DNA of 5,912 bases from CG2-30-40-21 sp043806395. GTDB lineage: Bacteria > UBA9089 > CG2-30-40-21. The DNA is taken from positions 1 through 5,912 of the forward strand of contig JAZDHC010000147.1 in the NCBI GenBank assembly GCA_043806395.1, read 5' to 3'. The position numbers were made by a program, and so were the translations under genes. Every line of letters starts with the position of its first letter. Position 1 is the first letter of the stretch. Positions 1 to 5,903 of this stretch are shown one piece after another. The notes beneath the pieces are model-generated. The model had not been told where the DNA came from. It saw only the letters and a program-made list of their open reading frames with translations, and did not search any database.

Positions 1-20
1 TCACTTTCATCGTTTTTCAT
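1..20 (-). CDS. Start of an unidentified gene, cut by the window edge
   Basis: An ATG on the minus strand at 18-20 opens a frame reading M-K-N-D-E-S before the window ends. It is preceded by AAAGGA with a 5-nt gap (ATCAT), a good ribosome binding site, and it lies 128 nt downstream of the nfeD stop on the same strand. Six codons are too few to identify the product. Long-form nfeD genes are often followed by a stomatin/slipin (SPFH) gene, so that is a guess from context only; nothing in these residues shows it. Confidence 0.5.
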
Positions 21-61
21 ATGATTCCTTTCGGGCAAGGGGACATCATCTACAGAATACA

Positions 62-90
62 ACCCCCTAACCCCCTTTTCTAAGGGGGAA
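62..90. repeat. CCCCCTT/AAGGGGG palindrome in the nfeD-downstream spacer
   Basis: Positions 71-77 (CCCCCTT) and 82-88 (AAGGGGG) form a perfect 7-bp inverted repeat with a 4-nt loop, preceded by a second C-run at 63-67. On the minus strand, downstream of nfeD, the hairpin is not followed by a U-tract, so it is a poor intrinsic terminator. The composition resembles short dispersed palindromes found between genes in many environmental bacteria. It could still act as an RNA 3'-end stabiliser for nfeD mRNA. The rest of the 21-148 spacer shows no convincing promoter. Confidence 0.6.
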
Positions 91-148
91 TATTGCACTC
101 TCAACTAACCGCAAGCTTTCAAACAAAGGTGAACCGTCCCGGATAATC

Positions 149-1477
149 TTAATCTGAGTCTGTGGTGAGTAGTGCCCTCCCTACTTTCTTCACCCTTAAG
201 TGTATCCCTTCCATACCAATAACCTCAACCCTTTCCCCCTTCTCAATCACCTCATCGGCAAGAGCACACCAGTTTTCACCATCAAGAAAGACCATGCCTC
301 TGTCCGAGGCAATATCCTCTTTTACCACCCCTATTTCTCCCATAAGCCCTTCCCTGCCTGTGGTTACCCGATGGCGAAAGGCTACAATTGTTGCTCCCAC
401 ACCAAATAAAATAAACAACCCGGTAAAGGAGACTATGGATACTATCAACGACCAGGAAATAGTCATAAATGGTGTTGGAGAATCAATAAGCATAAACGAC
501 CCAATGGTCAATGCGACTAACCCCCCTATGGCTGCAATCCCATGAGTTGATGCAAAGACCTCCATAATAAGCAGGATGCAACCGAGGATGACTAAAAGCA
601 AGCCAGCCATGTTAATGGGCAGATTTTGTAAGCCAAAGAAGGCTGATATCAGGCATATTCCACCAACAACAGCTCCAATTCCAATCCCCGGTGCAGAAAA
701 TTCATAGATTAATCCATATATTCCAAGCATTAACAAAATATAAGCGATATTAGGGTCAGCAATGGCATGGAGAAATTTTTCCCTGAAGTTCATGCTTGTT
801 GCCTGAGGTGTTATCCCCTTTGTGTGAATGGTAAAACTTTTTCCATCCTTTTCTATTATTCTTCCATCTATTTTTACAAGCAGGTCATTCATGTCCTCAG
901 CAATAAGGTCAATAACCTTTAATTGCAATGCCTCTTCTGCGGTAATGGATGAGCTTTCCCGCACTGCACTCTCAGCCCATTTTGCATTTCTCCCTTTTTT
1001 TTCTGCTATGCCTTTCACGCTGGCCACCATATCATTGGTTATTTTATCAGTCATTGTCTTATCAGGTTTTTCAGCTTTTTCTCCACTCATTCCGCCACCT
1101 ATGGATACTGGATGGGCAGCACCAATATTGGTCATGGGTGACATGGCAACCACATCACTTGCCATGGCAATAAATACACCAGCTGAAGCAGCCCTTGACC
1201 CCTTTGGTGAAACAAAGGTTACAATCGGTAGTTTAGCATTTAATATGGCTTTAACAATATTATGAGTGGCTGATGCCAGTCCGCCGGGTGTATCCATTCT
1301 AAGAATAAGACACTCAGCCTTCTCATCCTCAGCCTGTTTTATGCTGTTTGCCACAAATCGTTCGGTAATGGGGTTAATTACCCCATCGATTTCAATTATT
1401 TTTATGCTGCTTGTGCCAGCCTGAACAATATTACACAAAGCCAATAATAAACATAACACCAATCCTGTTGTTTTCAT
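149..1477 (-). CDS. nfeD: Long-form NfeD membrane-bound serine protease (ClpP-class)
   Basis: The 442-residue product matches the full-length NfeD architecture. Residues 1-20 are a signal peptide ending VQA. Residues about 25-200 are a ClpP/crotonase-like protease domain, with DTPGG (62-66), the nucleophile motif ASAG (97-100, Ser98) and a probable catalytic Lys145 in TDKITND; a Ser-Lys dyad is known for the archaeal homologue. About five hydrophobic segments follow between 245 and 367, then a C-terminal OB-fold NfeD domain (about 374-435, from GREGLMGEIG). The protease should face the periplasm. Family members work with stomatin/SPFH partners in membrane quality control and cleave hydrophobic protein tails; that role is family knowledge. 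The ATG start is preceded by AAGGAG with a 6-nt gap. A strong promoter sits just upstream, so the gene is probably transcribed independently of priA. No lesions are seen. Confidence 0.95.
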   Translation of the reverse strand: MKTTGLVLCLLLALCNIVQAGTSSIKIIEIDGVINPITERFVANSIKQAEDEKAECLILRMDTPGGLASATHNIVKAILNAKLPIVTFVSPKGSRAASAGVFIAMASDVVAMSPMTNIGAAHPVSIGGGMSGEKAEKPDKTMTDKITNDMVASVKGIAEKKGRNAKWAESAVRESSSITAEEALQLKVIDLIAEDMNDLLVKIDGRIIEKDGKSFTIHTKGITPQATSMNFREKFLHAIADPNIAYILLMLGIYGLIYEFSAPGIGIGAVVGGICLISAFFGLQNLPINMAGLLLVILGCILLIMEVFASTHGIAAIGGLVALTIGSFMLIDSPTPFMTISWSLIVSIVSFTGLFILFGVGATIVAFRHRVTTGREGLMGEIGVVKEDIASDRGMVFLDGENWCALADEVIEKGERVEVIGMEGIHLRVKKVGRALLTTDSD

Positions 1478-1514
1478 GGTCTTCTCCTTATGTCAATTTT
1501 CTGTTAACTGTGAT

Positions 1515-1543
1515 ATTATAGCAGTTTGAGGGCTTAAAGTCAA
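1515..1543 (-). promoter_or_regulatory. Consensus sigma70-type promoter for nfeD
   Basis: On the minus strand, TTGACT (1538-1543, 5 of 6 to the -35 consensus) is separated by exactly 17 nt from a perfect TATAAT (1515-1520). The -10 is preceded by TGC, giving an extended -10. Transcription would start near 1507-1509, leaving a leader of about 30 nt before the nfeD ATG at 1477. A small symmetric GTTAAC (1503-1508) lies at the expected start site. This is the best promoter in the window. Confidence 0.85.
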
Positions 1544-1591
1544 CAAGAAAGTGAGAATAGTTTGGAGATGGGTAAATTCCCCCTTAAATAC

Positions 1592-3778
1592 CTACAACAT
1601 ATCTCCTGGATCCATATCCAAAACAACATCCACCCCATTTGGCAGAGACAATTCTTGAATGCTTTTTAATGCTAAATGACGCATTTGCTGTATTTTAGAG
1701 GACTTAAGAAGGATGTGATAGCGATAATATCCCTGTATCTTGGATAGGGAACAGGGAGCTGGTCCAAGGATAAGGACATCATTGTTTGGATTATTCATCT
1801 TGAGCTGATCTGCTACCGTCTGGGAAATTTGATAAGATTGATCCTGATTTTTTCCACGAATGAGGATGTTCATCAGACGGGTAAATGGTGGGTATTGCAG
1901 TTGTTGCCGAAACTCTATTTCTTGATTGTAAAACCTCTGGTAGTCATGTTTTTCAGCAGCACGGATGCTGTAGTGTTGGGGAGAATATGTCTGAATAATC
2001 ACCTCGCCGGGAATTTGTCCCCTGCCTGCCCTGCCTGCTACTTGAGTCAGCAGGCTAAAGGTCTTCTCGCAGCTTCTGAAATCAGGCATATTCAGCCCAA
2101 CATCACTTGAGACAACGCCAACTAAGGTAACAAGAGGAAAGTCATGCCCCTTGGCAATCATTTGTGTGCCAACTAAAATATCTAACTTTCCTGTCCTGAA
2201 GTTATTTAATATGTATTCATGTGAGCCTTTTGTTGAGGTTGTATCCACATCCATGCGGGCTATTTCTGCCTCCGGGAATAATCGATGAAGCTCTTCGACC
2301 ACCTTTTGTGTGCCAATGCCAGAGTACCTGATATCTTCACCATGACACTTTGGGCAAAATTGTGGGGCTGGCTGAGAATGATCACAATAGTGGCACTTGA
2401 GTCTTTTATCAGTAAGGTGATAGGTCAGGGTAATCTCGCAATTTGGACATTTCATAATATCGCCACAACCCCTGCATTGAATAAATGGGGCAAACCCACG
2501 GCGATTAAGAAAAATAATTACCTGTTGTTTGTTCTTAACCCGCTCTGCAATGGCTTGTTGCAGCCTGACACTGAAAATCCCTTTCTCTTCCCTCATGTCT
2601 ATTATCTCTACCATTGGCATTGGTCTATCATCCACACGGACAGGGAGGGATAAATAATGATACTTCCCTGTTTGGGCATTGTAAAAAGATTCCATAGATG
2701 GGGTGGCACTGCCAAGAATAATCGTAGCATTTGCATATTTTGCCCGCATTACCGCTACATCACGGGCATGGTATCTGGGGGCAGGATCAAATTGTTTATA
2801 AGATGAATCATGCTCTTCATCAACAATTATCAACCCAAGCCTGTCAAAAGGGGCAAAGACAGCAGACCGTGCTCCAATAACAATCTCCGCCTCTTTTTTT
2901 AACACCCTTTGCCATTCGTCGTACCTCTCGCCATCAGAAAGCCTGCTATGTAATACAGCCACCCTCTGCCCAAATCTGGAAACAAACCGTTCCACCGTCT
3001 GTGGGGTCAGGGAAATCTCTGGAACAAGCACAAGGCTCGTTTTGCCAATGGATAGCACCTGTTCAATTGCCTGAAGATAAACCTCTGTTTTTCCACTCCC
3101 TGTTACCCCATGAAGCAAAAAAGCACCAAATTCCTCTGCCTTAATATTTGCAGATATGGACTGAAAAGCCATTGTTTGATGTACTGTAGGAGCGTAGGGA
3201 GATGGGCATGGAGGAGATGAATGCTTGTGCGGACACCGATATTCCTGTTGGTAACAAATGGTCAGAAAACCATGCTTAACAAGGGTATTTACCGGAGATT
3301 GGCTCACGCCAGTACGATCCATGATTTCTTTCAAGGGCATATCACCTTCAAGCCTTAAAAGTTCTGTTACCTTAATCTGTGCCTCGGATAATTTCAAACC
3401 CTCATTCTCTGCTGATAAATTTAAGCGGAGCATCTTCACCATTTTAGTCCGAAGTTGGGCATTATAAGGCACAGCACACGACAGCACCTGTCCCCAGCTT
3501 GAAAGATAATAAGTGGCTATCCATTTAGTAAACTGCATTAATTCTGAGGAAATAACCACCTGTTCATCAATGACCTCAATAATATCCTTCAGCTGATAAT
3601 CCACATGGCAAGGCTCTGATATGCCCACAATATAGCCAACCGCATGCCTCTTCCTTCCAAATGGTGCCATGACCCTTTTGCCAACAGCCACTTTGTCCAT
3701 TAAAGTATCAGGTACGGTATAGGTAAATGTCCTGTCAATGGGCAGATTAAATATAATATTAAGGAATACTTTATTCAT
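1592..3778 (-). CDS. priA: Primosomal protein N' (PriA replication-restart helicase)
   Basis: The 728-residue product is a full-length superfamily 2 helicase that recognises stalled forks and D-loops and reloads the replicative helicase. The N-terminal 3'-DNA-binding domain starts VFLNIIFNLPIDRTFTY. A winged-helix region lies around 125-175, followed by a Pro/Cys-rich linker (about 182-200). Helicase motifs are intact: Walker A GVTGSGKT (224-231), DEEH (320-323), GSATPS (356-361), KGHDFP (543-548) and QVAGRAGRG (579-587). Between the lobes are eight zinc-binding cysteines in four pairs (435/438, 444/447, 462/465, 475/478). It ends with the typical DMDP. I chose the ATG at 3778 because it gives the family N-terminus and has ATAAGG 5 nt upstream. 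An in-frame ATG at 3820 would add 14 residues, but these overlap the livM remnant. No dedicated promoter was found in the upstream spacer. Confidence 0.97.
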   Translation of the reverse strand: MNKVFLNIIFNLPIDRTFTYTVPDTLMDKVAVGKRVMAPFGRKRHAVGYIVGISEPCHVDYQLKDIIEVIDEQVVISSELMQFTKWIATYYLSSWGQVLSCAVPYNAQLRTKMVKMLRLNLSAENEGLKLSEAQIKVTELLRLEGDMPLKEIMDRTGVSQSPVNTLVKHGFLTICYQQEYRCPHKHSSPPCPSPYAPTVHQTMAFQSISANIKAEEFGAFLLHGVTGSGKTEVYLQAIEQVLSIGKTSLVLVPEISLTPQTVERFVSRFGQRVAVLHSRLSDGERYDEWQRVLKKEAEIVIGARSAVFAPFDRLGLIIVDEEHDSSYKQFDPAPRYHARDVAVMRAKYANATIILGSATPSMESFYNAQTGKYHYLSLPVRVDDRPMPMVEIIDMREEKGIFSVRLQQAIAERVKNKQQVIIFLNRRGFAPFIQCRGCGDIMKCPNCEITLTYHLTDKRLKCHYCDHSQPAPQFCPKCHGEDIRYSGIGTQKVVEELHRLFPEAEIARMDVDTTSTKGSHEYILNNFRTGKLDILVGTQMIAKGHDFPLVTLVGVVSSDVGLNMPDFRSCEKTFSLLTQVAGRAGRGQIPGEVIIQTYSPQHYSIRAAEKHDYQRFYNQEIEFRQQLQYPPFTRLMNILIRGKNQDQSYQISQTVADQLKMNNPNNDVLILGPAPCSLSKIQGYYRYHILLKSSKIQQMRHLALKSIQELSLPNGVDVVLDMDPGDML

Positions 3779-3783
3779 GATTA

Positions 3784-3789
3784 CCTTAT
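3784..3789 (-). promoter_or_regulatory. Ribosome binding site that supports the priA start at 3778
   Basis: ATAAGG on the minus strand lies 5 nt before the ATG at 3776-3778. The match is moderate (AAGG core), but the position is right and the downstream protein begins exactly as PriA does. The alternative ATG at 3818-3820 has only a GGGA 5 nt upstream. The open frame running through the livM remnant ends with TAA at 3781-3783, two nt before this ATG. Confidence 0.6.
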
Positions 3790-3819
3790 GTCCGTTATTT
3801 CCCTGTCGTGCAGATAGCA

Positions 3820-3909
3820 TATTATCCCTGCAAAAACAGTACTCAGGCTAAAGGCAAAGAGCTTTAGTTTCGTAGTATTTATCCCCATTGCCTCAGCAGC
3901 AATATCTTG
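3820..3909 (-). pseudogene. Remnant of a LivM-type branched-chain amino acid ABC permease
   Basis: Read on the minus strand, this stretch encodes QDIAAEAMGI followed by NTTKLKLFAFSLSTVFAGII. I recognise it as the conserved cytoplasmic coupling loop and start of the next membrane helix of LivM, the high-affinity branched-chain amino acid ABC permease (typical form: EIAAEAMGIN, then a KL-rich turn, then LLAF and FFAG). LivM proteins are roughly 300 residues or more; only about 30 codons survive. The frame continues without family resemblance to a TAA at 3781-3783 and, on the 5' side, runs into the palindromic repeat at 3929-4010. The only upstream initiator is a TTG at 3961-3963 with no ribosome binding site, so translation is unlikely. 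No other liv gene is in the window. Identification is by motif recall and needs a database comparison. Confidence 0.7.
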
Positions 3910-3928
3910 TGGAAAGTGGAAAGGATTA

Positions 3929-4010
3929 GCCACAAAGGCACAAAGGCACGAAGGAATACACAAAGGAAGATATTCTTAGTGTTTTCTTAGTGTCTTGGTG
4001 TCTTAGTGGC
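3929..4010. repeat. 82-bp imperfect palindrome made of 8-bp CACNAAGR units
   Basis: The left arm has three tandem 8-mers (CACAAAGG 3931-3938, CACAAAGG 3939-3946, CACGAAGG 3947-3954), a 4-nt gap and a fourth unit (3959-3966). The right arm mirrors this with CTTAGTGT (3975-3982), a 3-nt gap, and three tandem units (3986-3993, 3994-4001, 4002-4009). The outer ends are GCCAC and GTGGC. Pairing fails mainly at the fourth base of each unit, while the eighth base often forms a G-T pair. It lies between hisF and the livM remnant. No coding or transposase sequence is included. It looks like a short dispersed REP- or MITE-like element. Positions 4011-4057, between it and hisF, show nothing recognisable. 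Confidence 0.8.
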
Positions 4011-4057
4011 AAATCTCTATCTTACACATTTAGTAGTGGTATTGCGAGTTCCACACT

Positions 4058-4852
4058 TTATTGAGCAATTACATTATTTCCTTCTTCCCCAGAAATTGAC
4101 ACAGTCACCCCCCTTGTCTGCAAATACCTCTTTGCCTCTGGAATGGATATTTCCTGAAAATGAAAAATAGAAGCAGCTAACACAGCATCTGCCATGCCTT
4201 CGGTCAATGCCTGATATAAATGTTCCATGCAACCTGCTCCGCCAGAAGCAATTACTGGAATTCGTACACCCTGTGAAACTGAGCGGGTGAGTTCAATATC
4301 ATATCCATCCTTAGTGCCATCACAATCCATGGATGTAAGGAGTATCTCGCCAGCACCAAGCATCTCTGCCTCTTTTGCCCATGAAATCACATCAATTCCA
4401 GTTGGGGTACGCCCCCCATGAAGATATACCTCCCATTTCTTTTCTGACCCCTTCCTCTTGGCATCAATGGCTACTACAATACACTGTGACCCAAAGCGAT
4501 TGGCTGATTCCTTTATCAGGATAGGTCTTTCAACCGCAGCAGTATTCATGGAAACCTTATCCGCACCAGCATTAAGCAGTCGCCTGATATCTTCCAATTC
4601 CCTGATACCACCACCAACCGTCAATGGGGTAAATACCTGTTCAGATGTCCTTTTCACCACATCAAGGATTATATCCCTTTTATCTGAGGAGGCAGTAATG
4701 TCTAAGAACACTATCTCATCTGCCTTTTCCTTTTCATACCTTCTGGCAACCTCCACAGGATCACCGGCATCAATAAGATTAACAAAGTTTACACCCTTAA
4801 CTACCCTTCCGTCTTTTACATCTAAACATGGAATTATTCTTTTGGCTAACAT
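4058..4852 (-). CDS. hisF: Imidazole glycerol phosphate synthase, cyclase subunit HisF
   Basis: The 264-residue product is a complete (beta/alpha)8-barrel HisF. With HisH, which supplies ammonia from glutamine, it converts PRFAR to imidazole glycerol phosphate and AICAR in histidine biosynthesis in the cytoplasm. The N-terminus MLAKRIIPCLDVKDGRVVKG is diagnostic. The catalytic aspartates fall at Asp11 (PCLDV) and Asp130 (AIDAKR), the same numbers as in the well-studied Thermotoga enzyme. Phosphate-binding loops are seen at VGGGIR (79-84) and ASGGAG (202-207), and HGGRTP is at 145-150. The ATG at 4852 has GAGGAG 5 nt upstream; an in-frame TTG at 4963 would add 37 residues read from repeat DNA and is rejected. 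No hisH, hisA or hisI is in the window, so hisF is separated from at least its immediate partners here. The lipoprotein gene ends 97 nt upstream on the same strand. Confidence 0.98.
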   Translation of the reverse strand: MLAKRIIPCLDVKDGRVVKGVNFVNLIDAGDPVEVARRYEKEKADEIVFLDITASSDKRDIILDVVKRTSEQVFTPLTVGGGIRELEDIRRLLNAGADKVSMNTAAVERPILIKESANRFGSQCIVVAIDAKRKGSEKKWEVYLHGGRTPTGIDVISWAKEAEMLGAGEILLTSMDCDGTKDGYDIELTRSVSQGVRIPVIASGGAGCMEHLYQALTEGMADAVLAASIFHFQEISIPEAKRYLQTRGVTVSISGEEGNNVIAQ

Positions 4853-4857
4853 TTTTT

Positions 4858-4863
4858 CTCCTC
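4858..4863 (-). promoter_or_regulatory. Ribosome binding site that fixes the hisF start
   Basis: GAGGAG on the minus strand lies 5 nt (all A) before the ATG at 4850-4852. It sets hisF at 264 residues and excludes the longer frame that reads through the repeats at 4881-4949. Confidence 0.85.
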
Positions 4864-4880
4864 GTAACTGTTTAGGTAGA

Positions 4881-4949
4881 TAGGCTGTAGGCTTCAGACG
4901 GATTGTGTCAATAAGCAGGAGTCTACAGCCTAACAGTCTACAGCCTGAC
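4881..4949. repeat. CTACAGCCTA repeat cluster between the lipoprotein gene and hisF
   Basis: Two 15-bp tandem copies (4920-4934 and 4935-4949) differ at one base and share AGTCTACAGCCT. An inverted copy, TAGGCTGTAG, lies at 4881-4890 and pairs perfectly with 4923-4932, so a 10-bp stem with a 32-nt loop can form. The second tandem copy abuts the lipoprotein stop codon at 4950-4952. On the minus strand there is no U-tract, so it is not a standard terminator. A further CTACAGCCTA is found at 5768-5777 on the other side of the lipoprotein gene. Confidence 0.7.
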
Positions 4950-5744
4950 TTACTTCTCCTCAAGCGTTTCTGCTAATTTCTGGCATAGCAGCCGTGTCAA
5001 AAAGTCAACATCCTTGCGTAATCTTTTGCGTTCCTCTTTTGTTTCGACTAATTTTTTTATGGATGGACGATTACCCTTAAATGTATCCCTTGCCTGCCAT
5101 AATTGTTTTCCTGTTTCTACATCAATTATTCGTGTACTAATTCCTACCTCGGATGATGGTTGAAAAAATAAAATAGAGCTCGCACCAATGACAGCAACTA
5201 CCGCCCCAACAATAATAATCGCACCCAACAAGTTCCCTTCTAATTCTTCCTTTTTTTCTTCCCTTTGAGAGCACTTACCTTCTATTACCACAGGTACTGG
5301 TGCAGATTGTTGCGTACTATTTACCTGTTGCTCCTGCCCATAAAATTCATATTTAGTAATTACACCCAGAACAATTAGTTGAGCCCCAAGCATCTTGCCT
5401 ATTTTAACTGCGGTTGCCTCATCAATCCTATCCTTGCAAAAATCCTGCTCCTTCAATATCTCTTCTATCTTTATCCGTTCAACTAAGTCGAAATTACCGA
5501 GTTTACCTAATTGTAAATTAAACTCATCTGTAACTAAGCCAGTAGCTTGCTTTTCTTTAGTCAAATTCTCAAATGGCAAAACTGCTATCCGTTTCTTCAT
5601 TGATTCATGAATTGAGTCATTTATGAAGAAGTTAGTTACGCGATATGGCTTTGTTGCGGCACAACCTGTTAAATTGAGCACAGATACGATAAGTAAAAAG
5701 ATTAATGGTTTAAAATATACTCTTTGCTTAAACATCTTATTCAT
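4950..5744 (-). CDS. CsgG-like lipoprotein, probably outer-membrane associated
   Basis: The 264-residue product begins with a lipoprotein signal: basic residues, a hydrophobic stretch (12-24) and the lipobox LTGC with Cys28. The body reads as the CsgG / curli-secretion-like fold: RIAVLPFENLT (52-62), FDLVERIKIEEILKEQ (85-100), an Asp-rich turn and a KIGKMLGAQLIVLGVITKYE block (114-133), then GISTRIIDVETGKQLWQARD (201-220). CsgG forms an outer-membrane secretion channel, but many relatives are lipoproteins of unknown role, so I do not assign curli export; no csgA, csgE or csgF is nearby. Residues 137-197 interrupt the fold with a polar stretch and a strongly hydrophobic segment (about 171-194), where CsgG carries membrane-spanning hairpins. 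A basic C-terminal helix follows. The start is ATG 5744 with AAGGGGG close upstream; ATG 5735 (Met4) is also possible and would not alter the lipobox. Confidence 0.85.
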   Translation of the reverse strand: MNKMFKQRVYFKPLIFLLIVSVLNLTGCAATKPYRVTNFFINDSIHESMKKRIAVLPFENLTKEKQATGLVTDEFNLQLGKLGNFDLVERIKIEEILKEQDFCKDRIDEATAVKIGKMLGAQLIVLGVITKYEFYGQEQQVNSTQQSAPVPVVIEGKCSQREEKKEELEGNLLGAIIIVGAVVAVIGASSILFFQPSSEVGISTRIIDVETGKQLWQARDTFKGNRPSIKKLVETKEERKRLRKDVDFLTRLLCQKLAETLEEK

Positions 5745-5769
5745 AGCCCCCTTATACTATTTCCCTCCT

Positions 5770-5811
5770 ACAGCCTACTGTCTCAACAACTCTTAATTGT
5801 CGGTAGGCAGT
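5770..5811. repeat. Imperfect inverted repeat upstream of the lipoprotein gene
   Basis: ACAGCCTAC (5770-5778) faces GTAGGCAGT (5803-5811) with one mismatch. Inside it, ACAACT (5786-5791) faces AATTGT (5795-5800) with one G-T-type pair and a 3-nt loop. The outer arm contains the CTACAGCCTA motif also found at 4881-4949. It would lie in the leader of the lipoprotein mRNA if transcription starts upstream of it. I could not find a convincing promoter between it and the ATG at 5744. Confidence 0.5.
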
Positions 5812-5825
5812 AATTCTCATTATGA

Positions 5826-5903
5826 ACCGCAGAGACGCAGAGTCGCAGAGAATTTATATGCTTCATTCAGCGTTTCTTCTCTGCGACTCTGCGTCTCTGC
5901 GGT
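5826..5903. repeat. 78-bp element with perfect 27-bp inverted arms (GCAGAGNN units)
   Basis: Positions 5826-5852 and 5877-5903 are exact reverse complements, with a 24-nt loop. The left arm is itself three tandem 8-mers: GCAGAGAC (5829-5836), GCAGAGTC (5837-5844) and GCAGAGAA (5845-5852). The design matches the 3929-4010 element in size, unit length and symmetry, though the unit sequence differs. No ORF or transposase is inside. The perfect arms imply a recent origin or maintained pairing. It is probably a dispersed, MITE- or REP-like element; transcribed, it would make a very stable hairpin without a U-tract on either strand. Confidence 0.9.

Noticed and set aside
828..1265. Plus-strand open frame of 145 codons, and similar plus-strand frames over priA and hisF
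   Set aside because: They lie entirely antisense to well-recognised genes, show low-complexity Ser/Thr/Pro/Ile composition, and resemble no family.
1501..1514. Operator-like palindrome around GTTAAC at the nfeD transcription start
   Set aside because: Perfect symmetry covers only 6 bp, which is expected by chance.
1571..1590. Possible priA terminator around AAGGGGGAATTTACCC
   Set aside because: The symmetry is about 3 bp and there is no U-tract; it overlaps a likely decayed CCCCCTTA repeat instead.
3781..3963. A functional 60-residue small protein upstream of priA
   Set aside because: The only start is a TTG without a ribosome binding site, and its first part is translated repeat DNA. A livM remnant explains the coding-like part.
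4031..4057. Possible hisF terminator hairpin (GTGG/CCAC arms)
   Set aside because: Only 4 bp of stem with an 11-nt loop and no U-tract on the minus strand.
4877..4911. hisF promoter with perfect -35 TTGACA (4906-4911, minus strand)
   Set aside because: No acceptable -10 lies 16-18 nt away; the nearest TATCTA is 23 nt away and matches poorly.
4853..4963. N-terminal extension of hisF by 37 residues from a TTG at 4961-4963
   Set aside because: It reads through the CTACAGCCT repeats and overlaps the lipoprotein stop; the HisF family begins exactly at MLAKRIIPCLDV, which has a strong GAGGAG site.
5745..5790. Lipoprotein promoter using TTGAGA (5781-5786) with TAGTAT or TATAAG
   Set aside because: Spacing is more than 20 nt or the -35 partner is absent; no combination reaches acceptable geometry.
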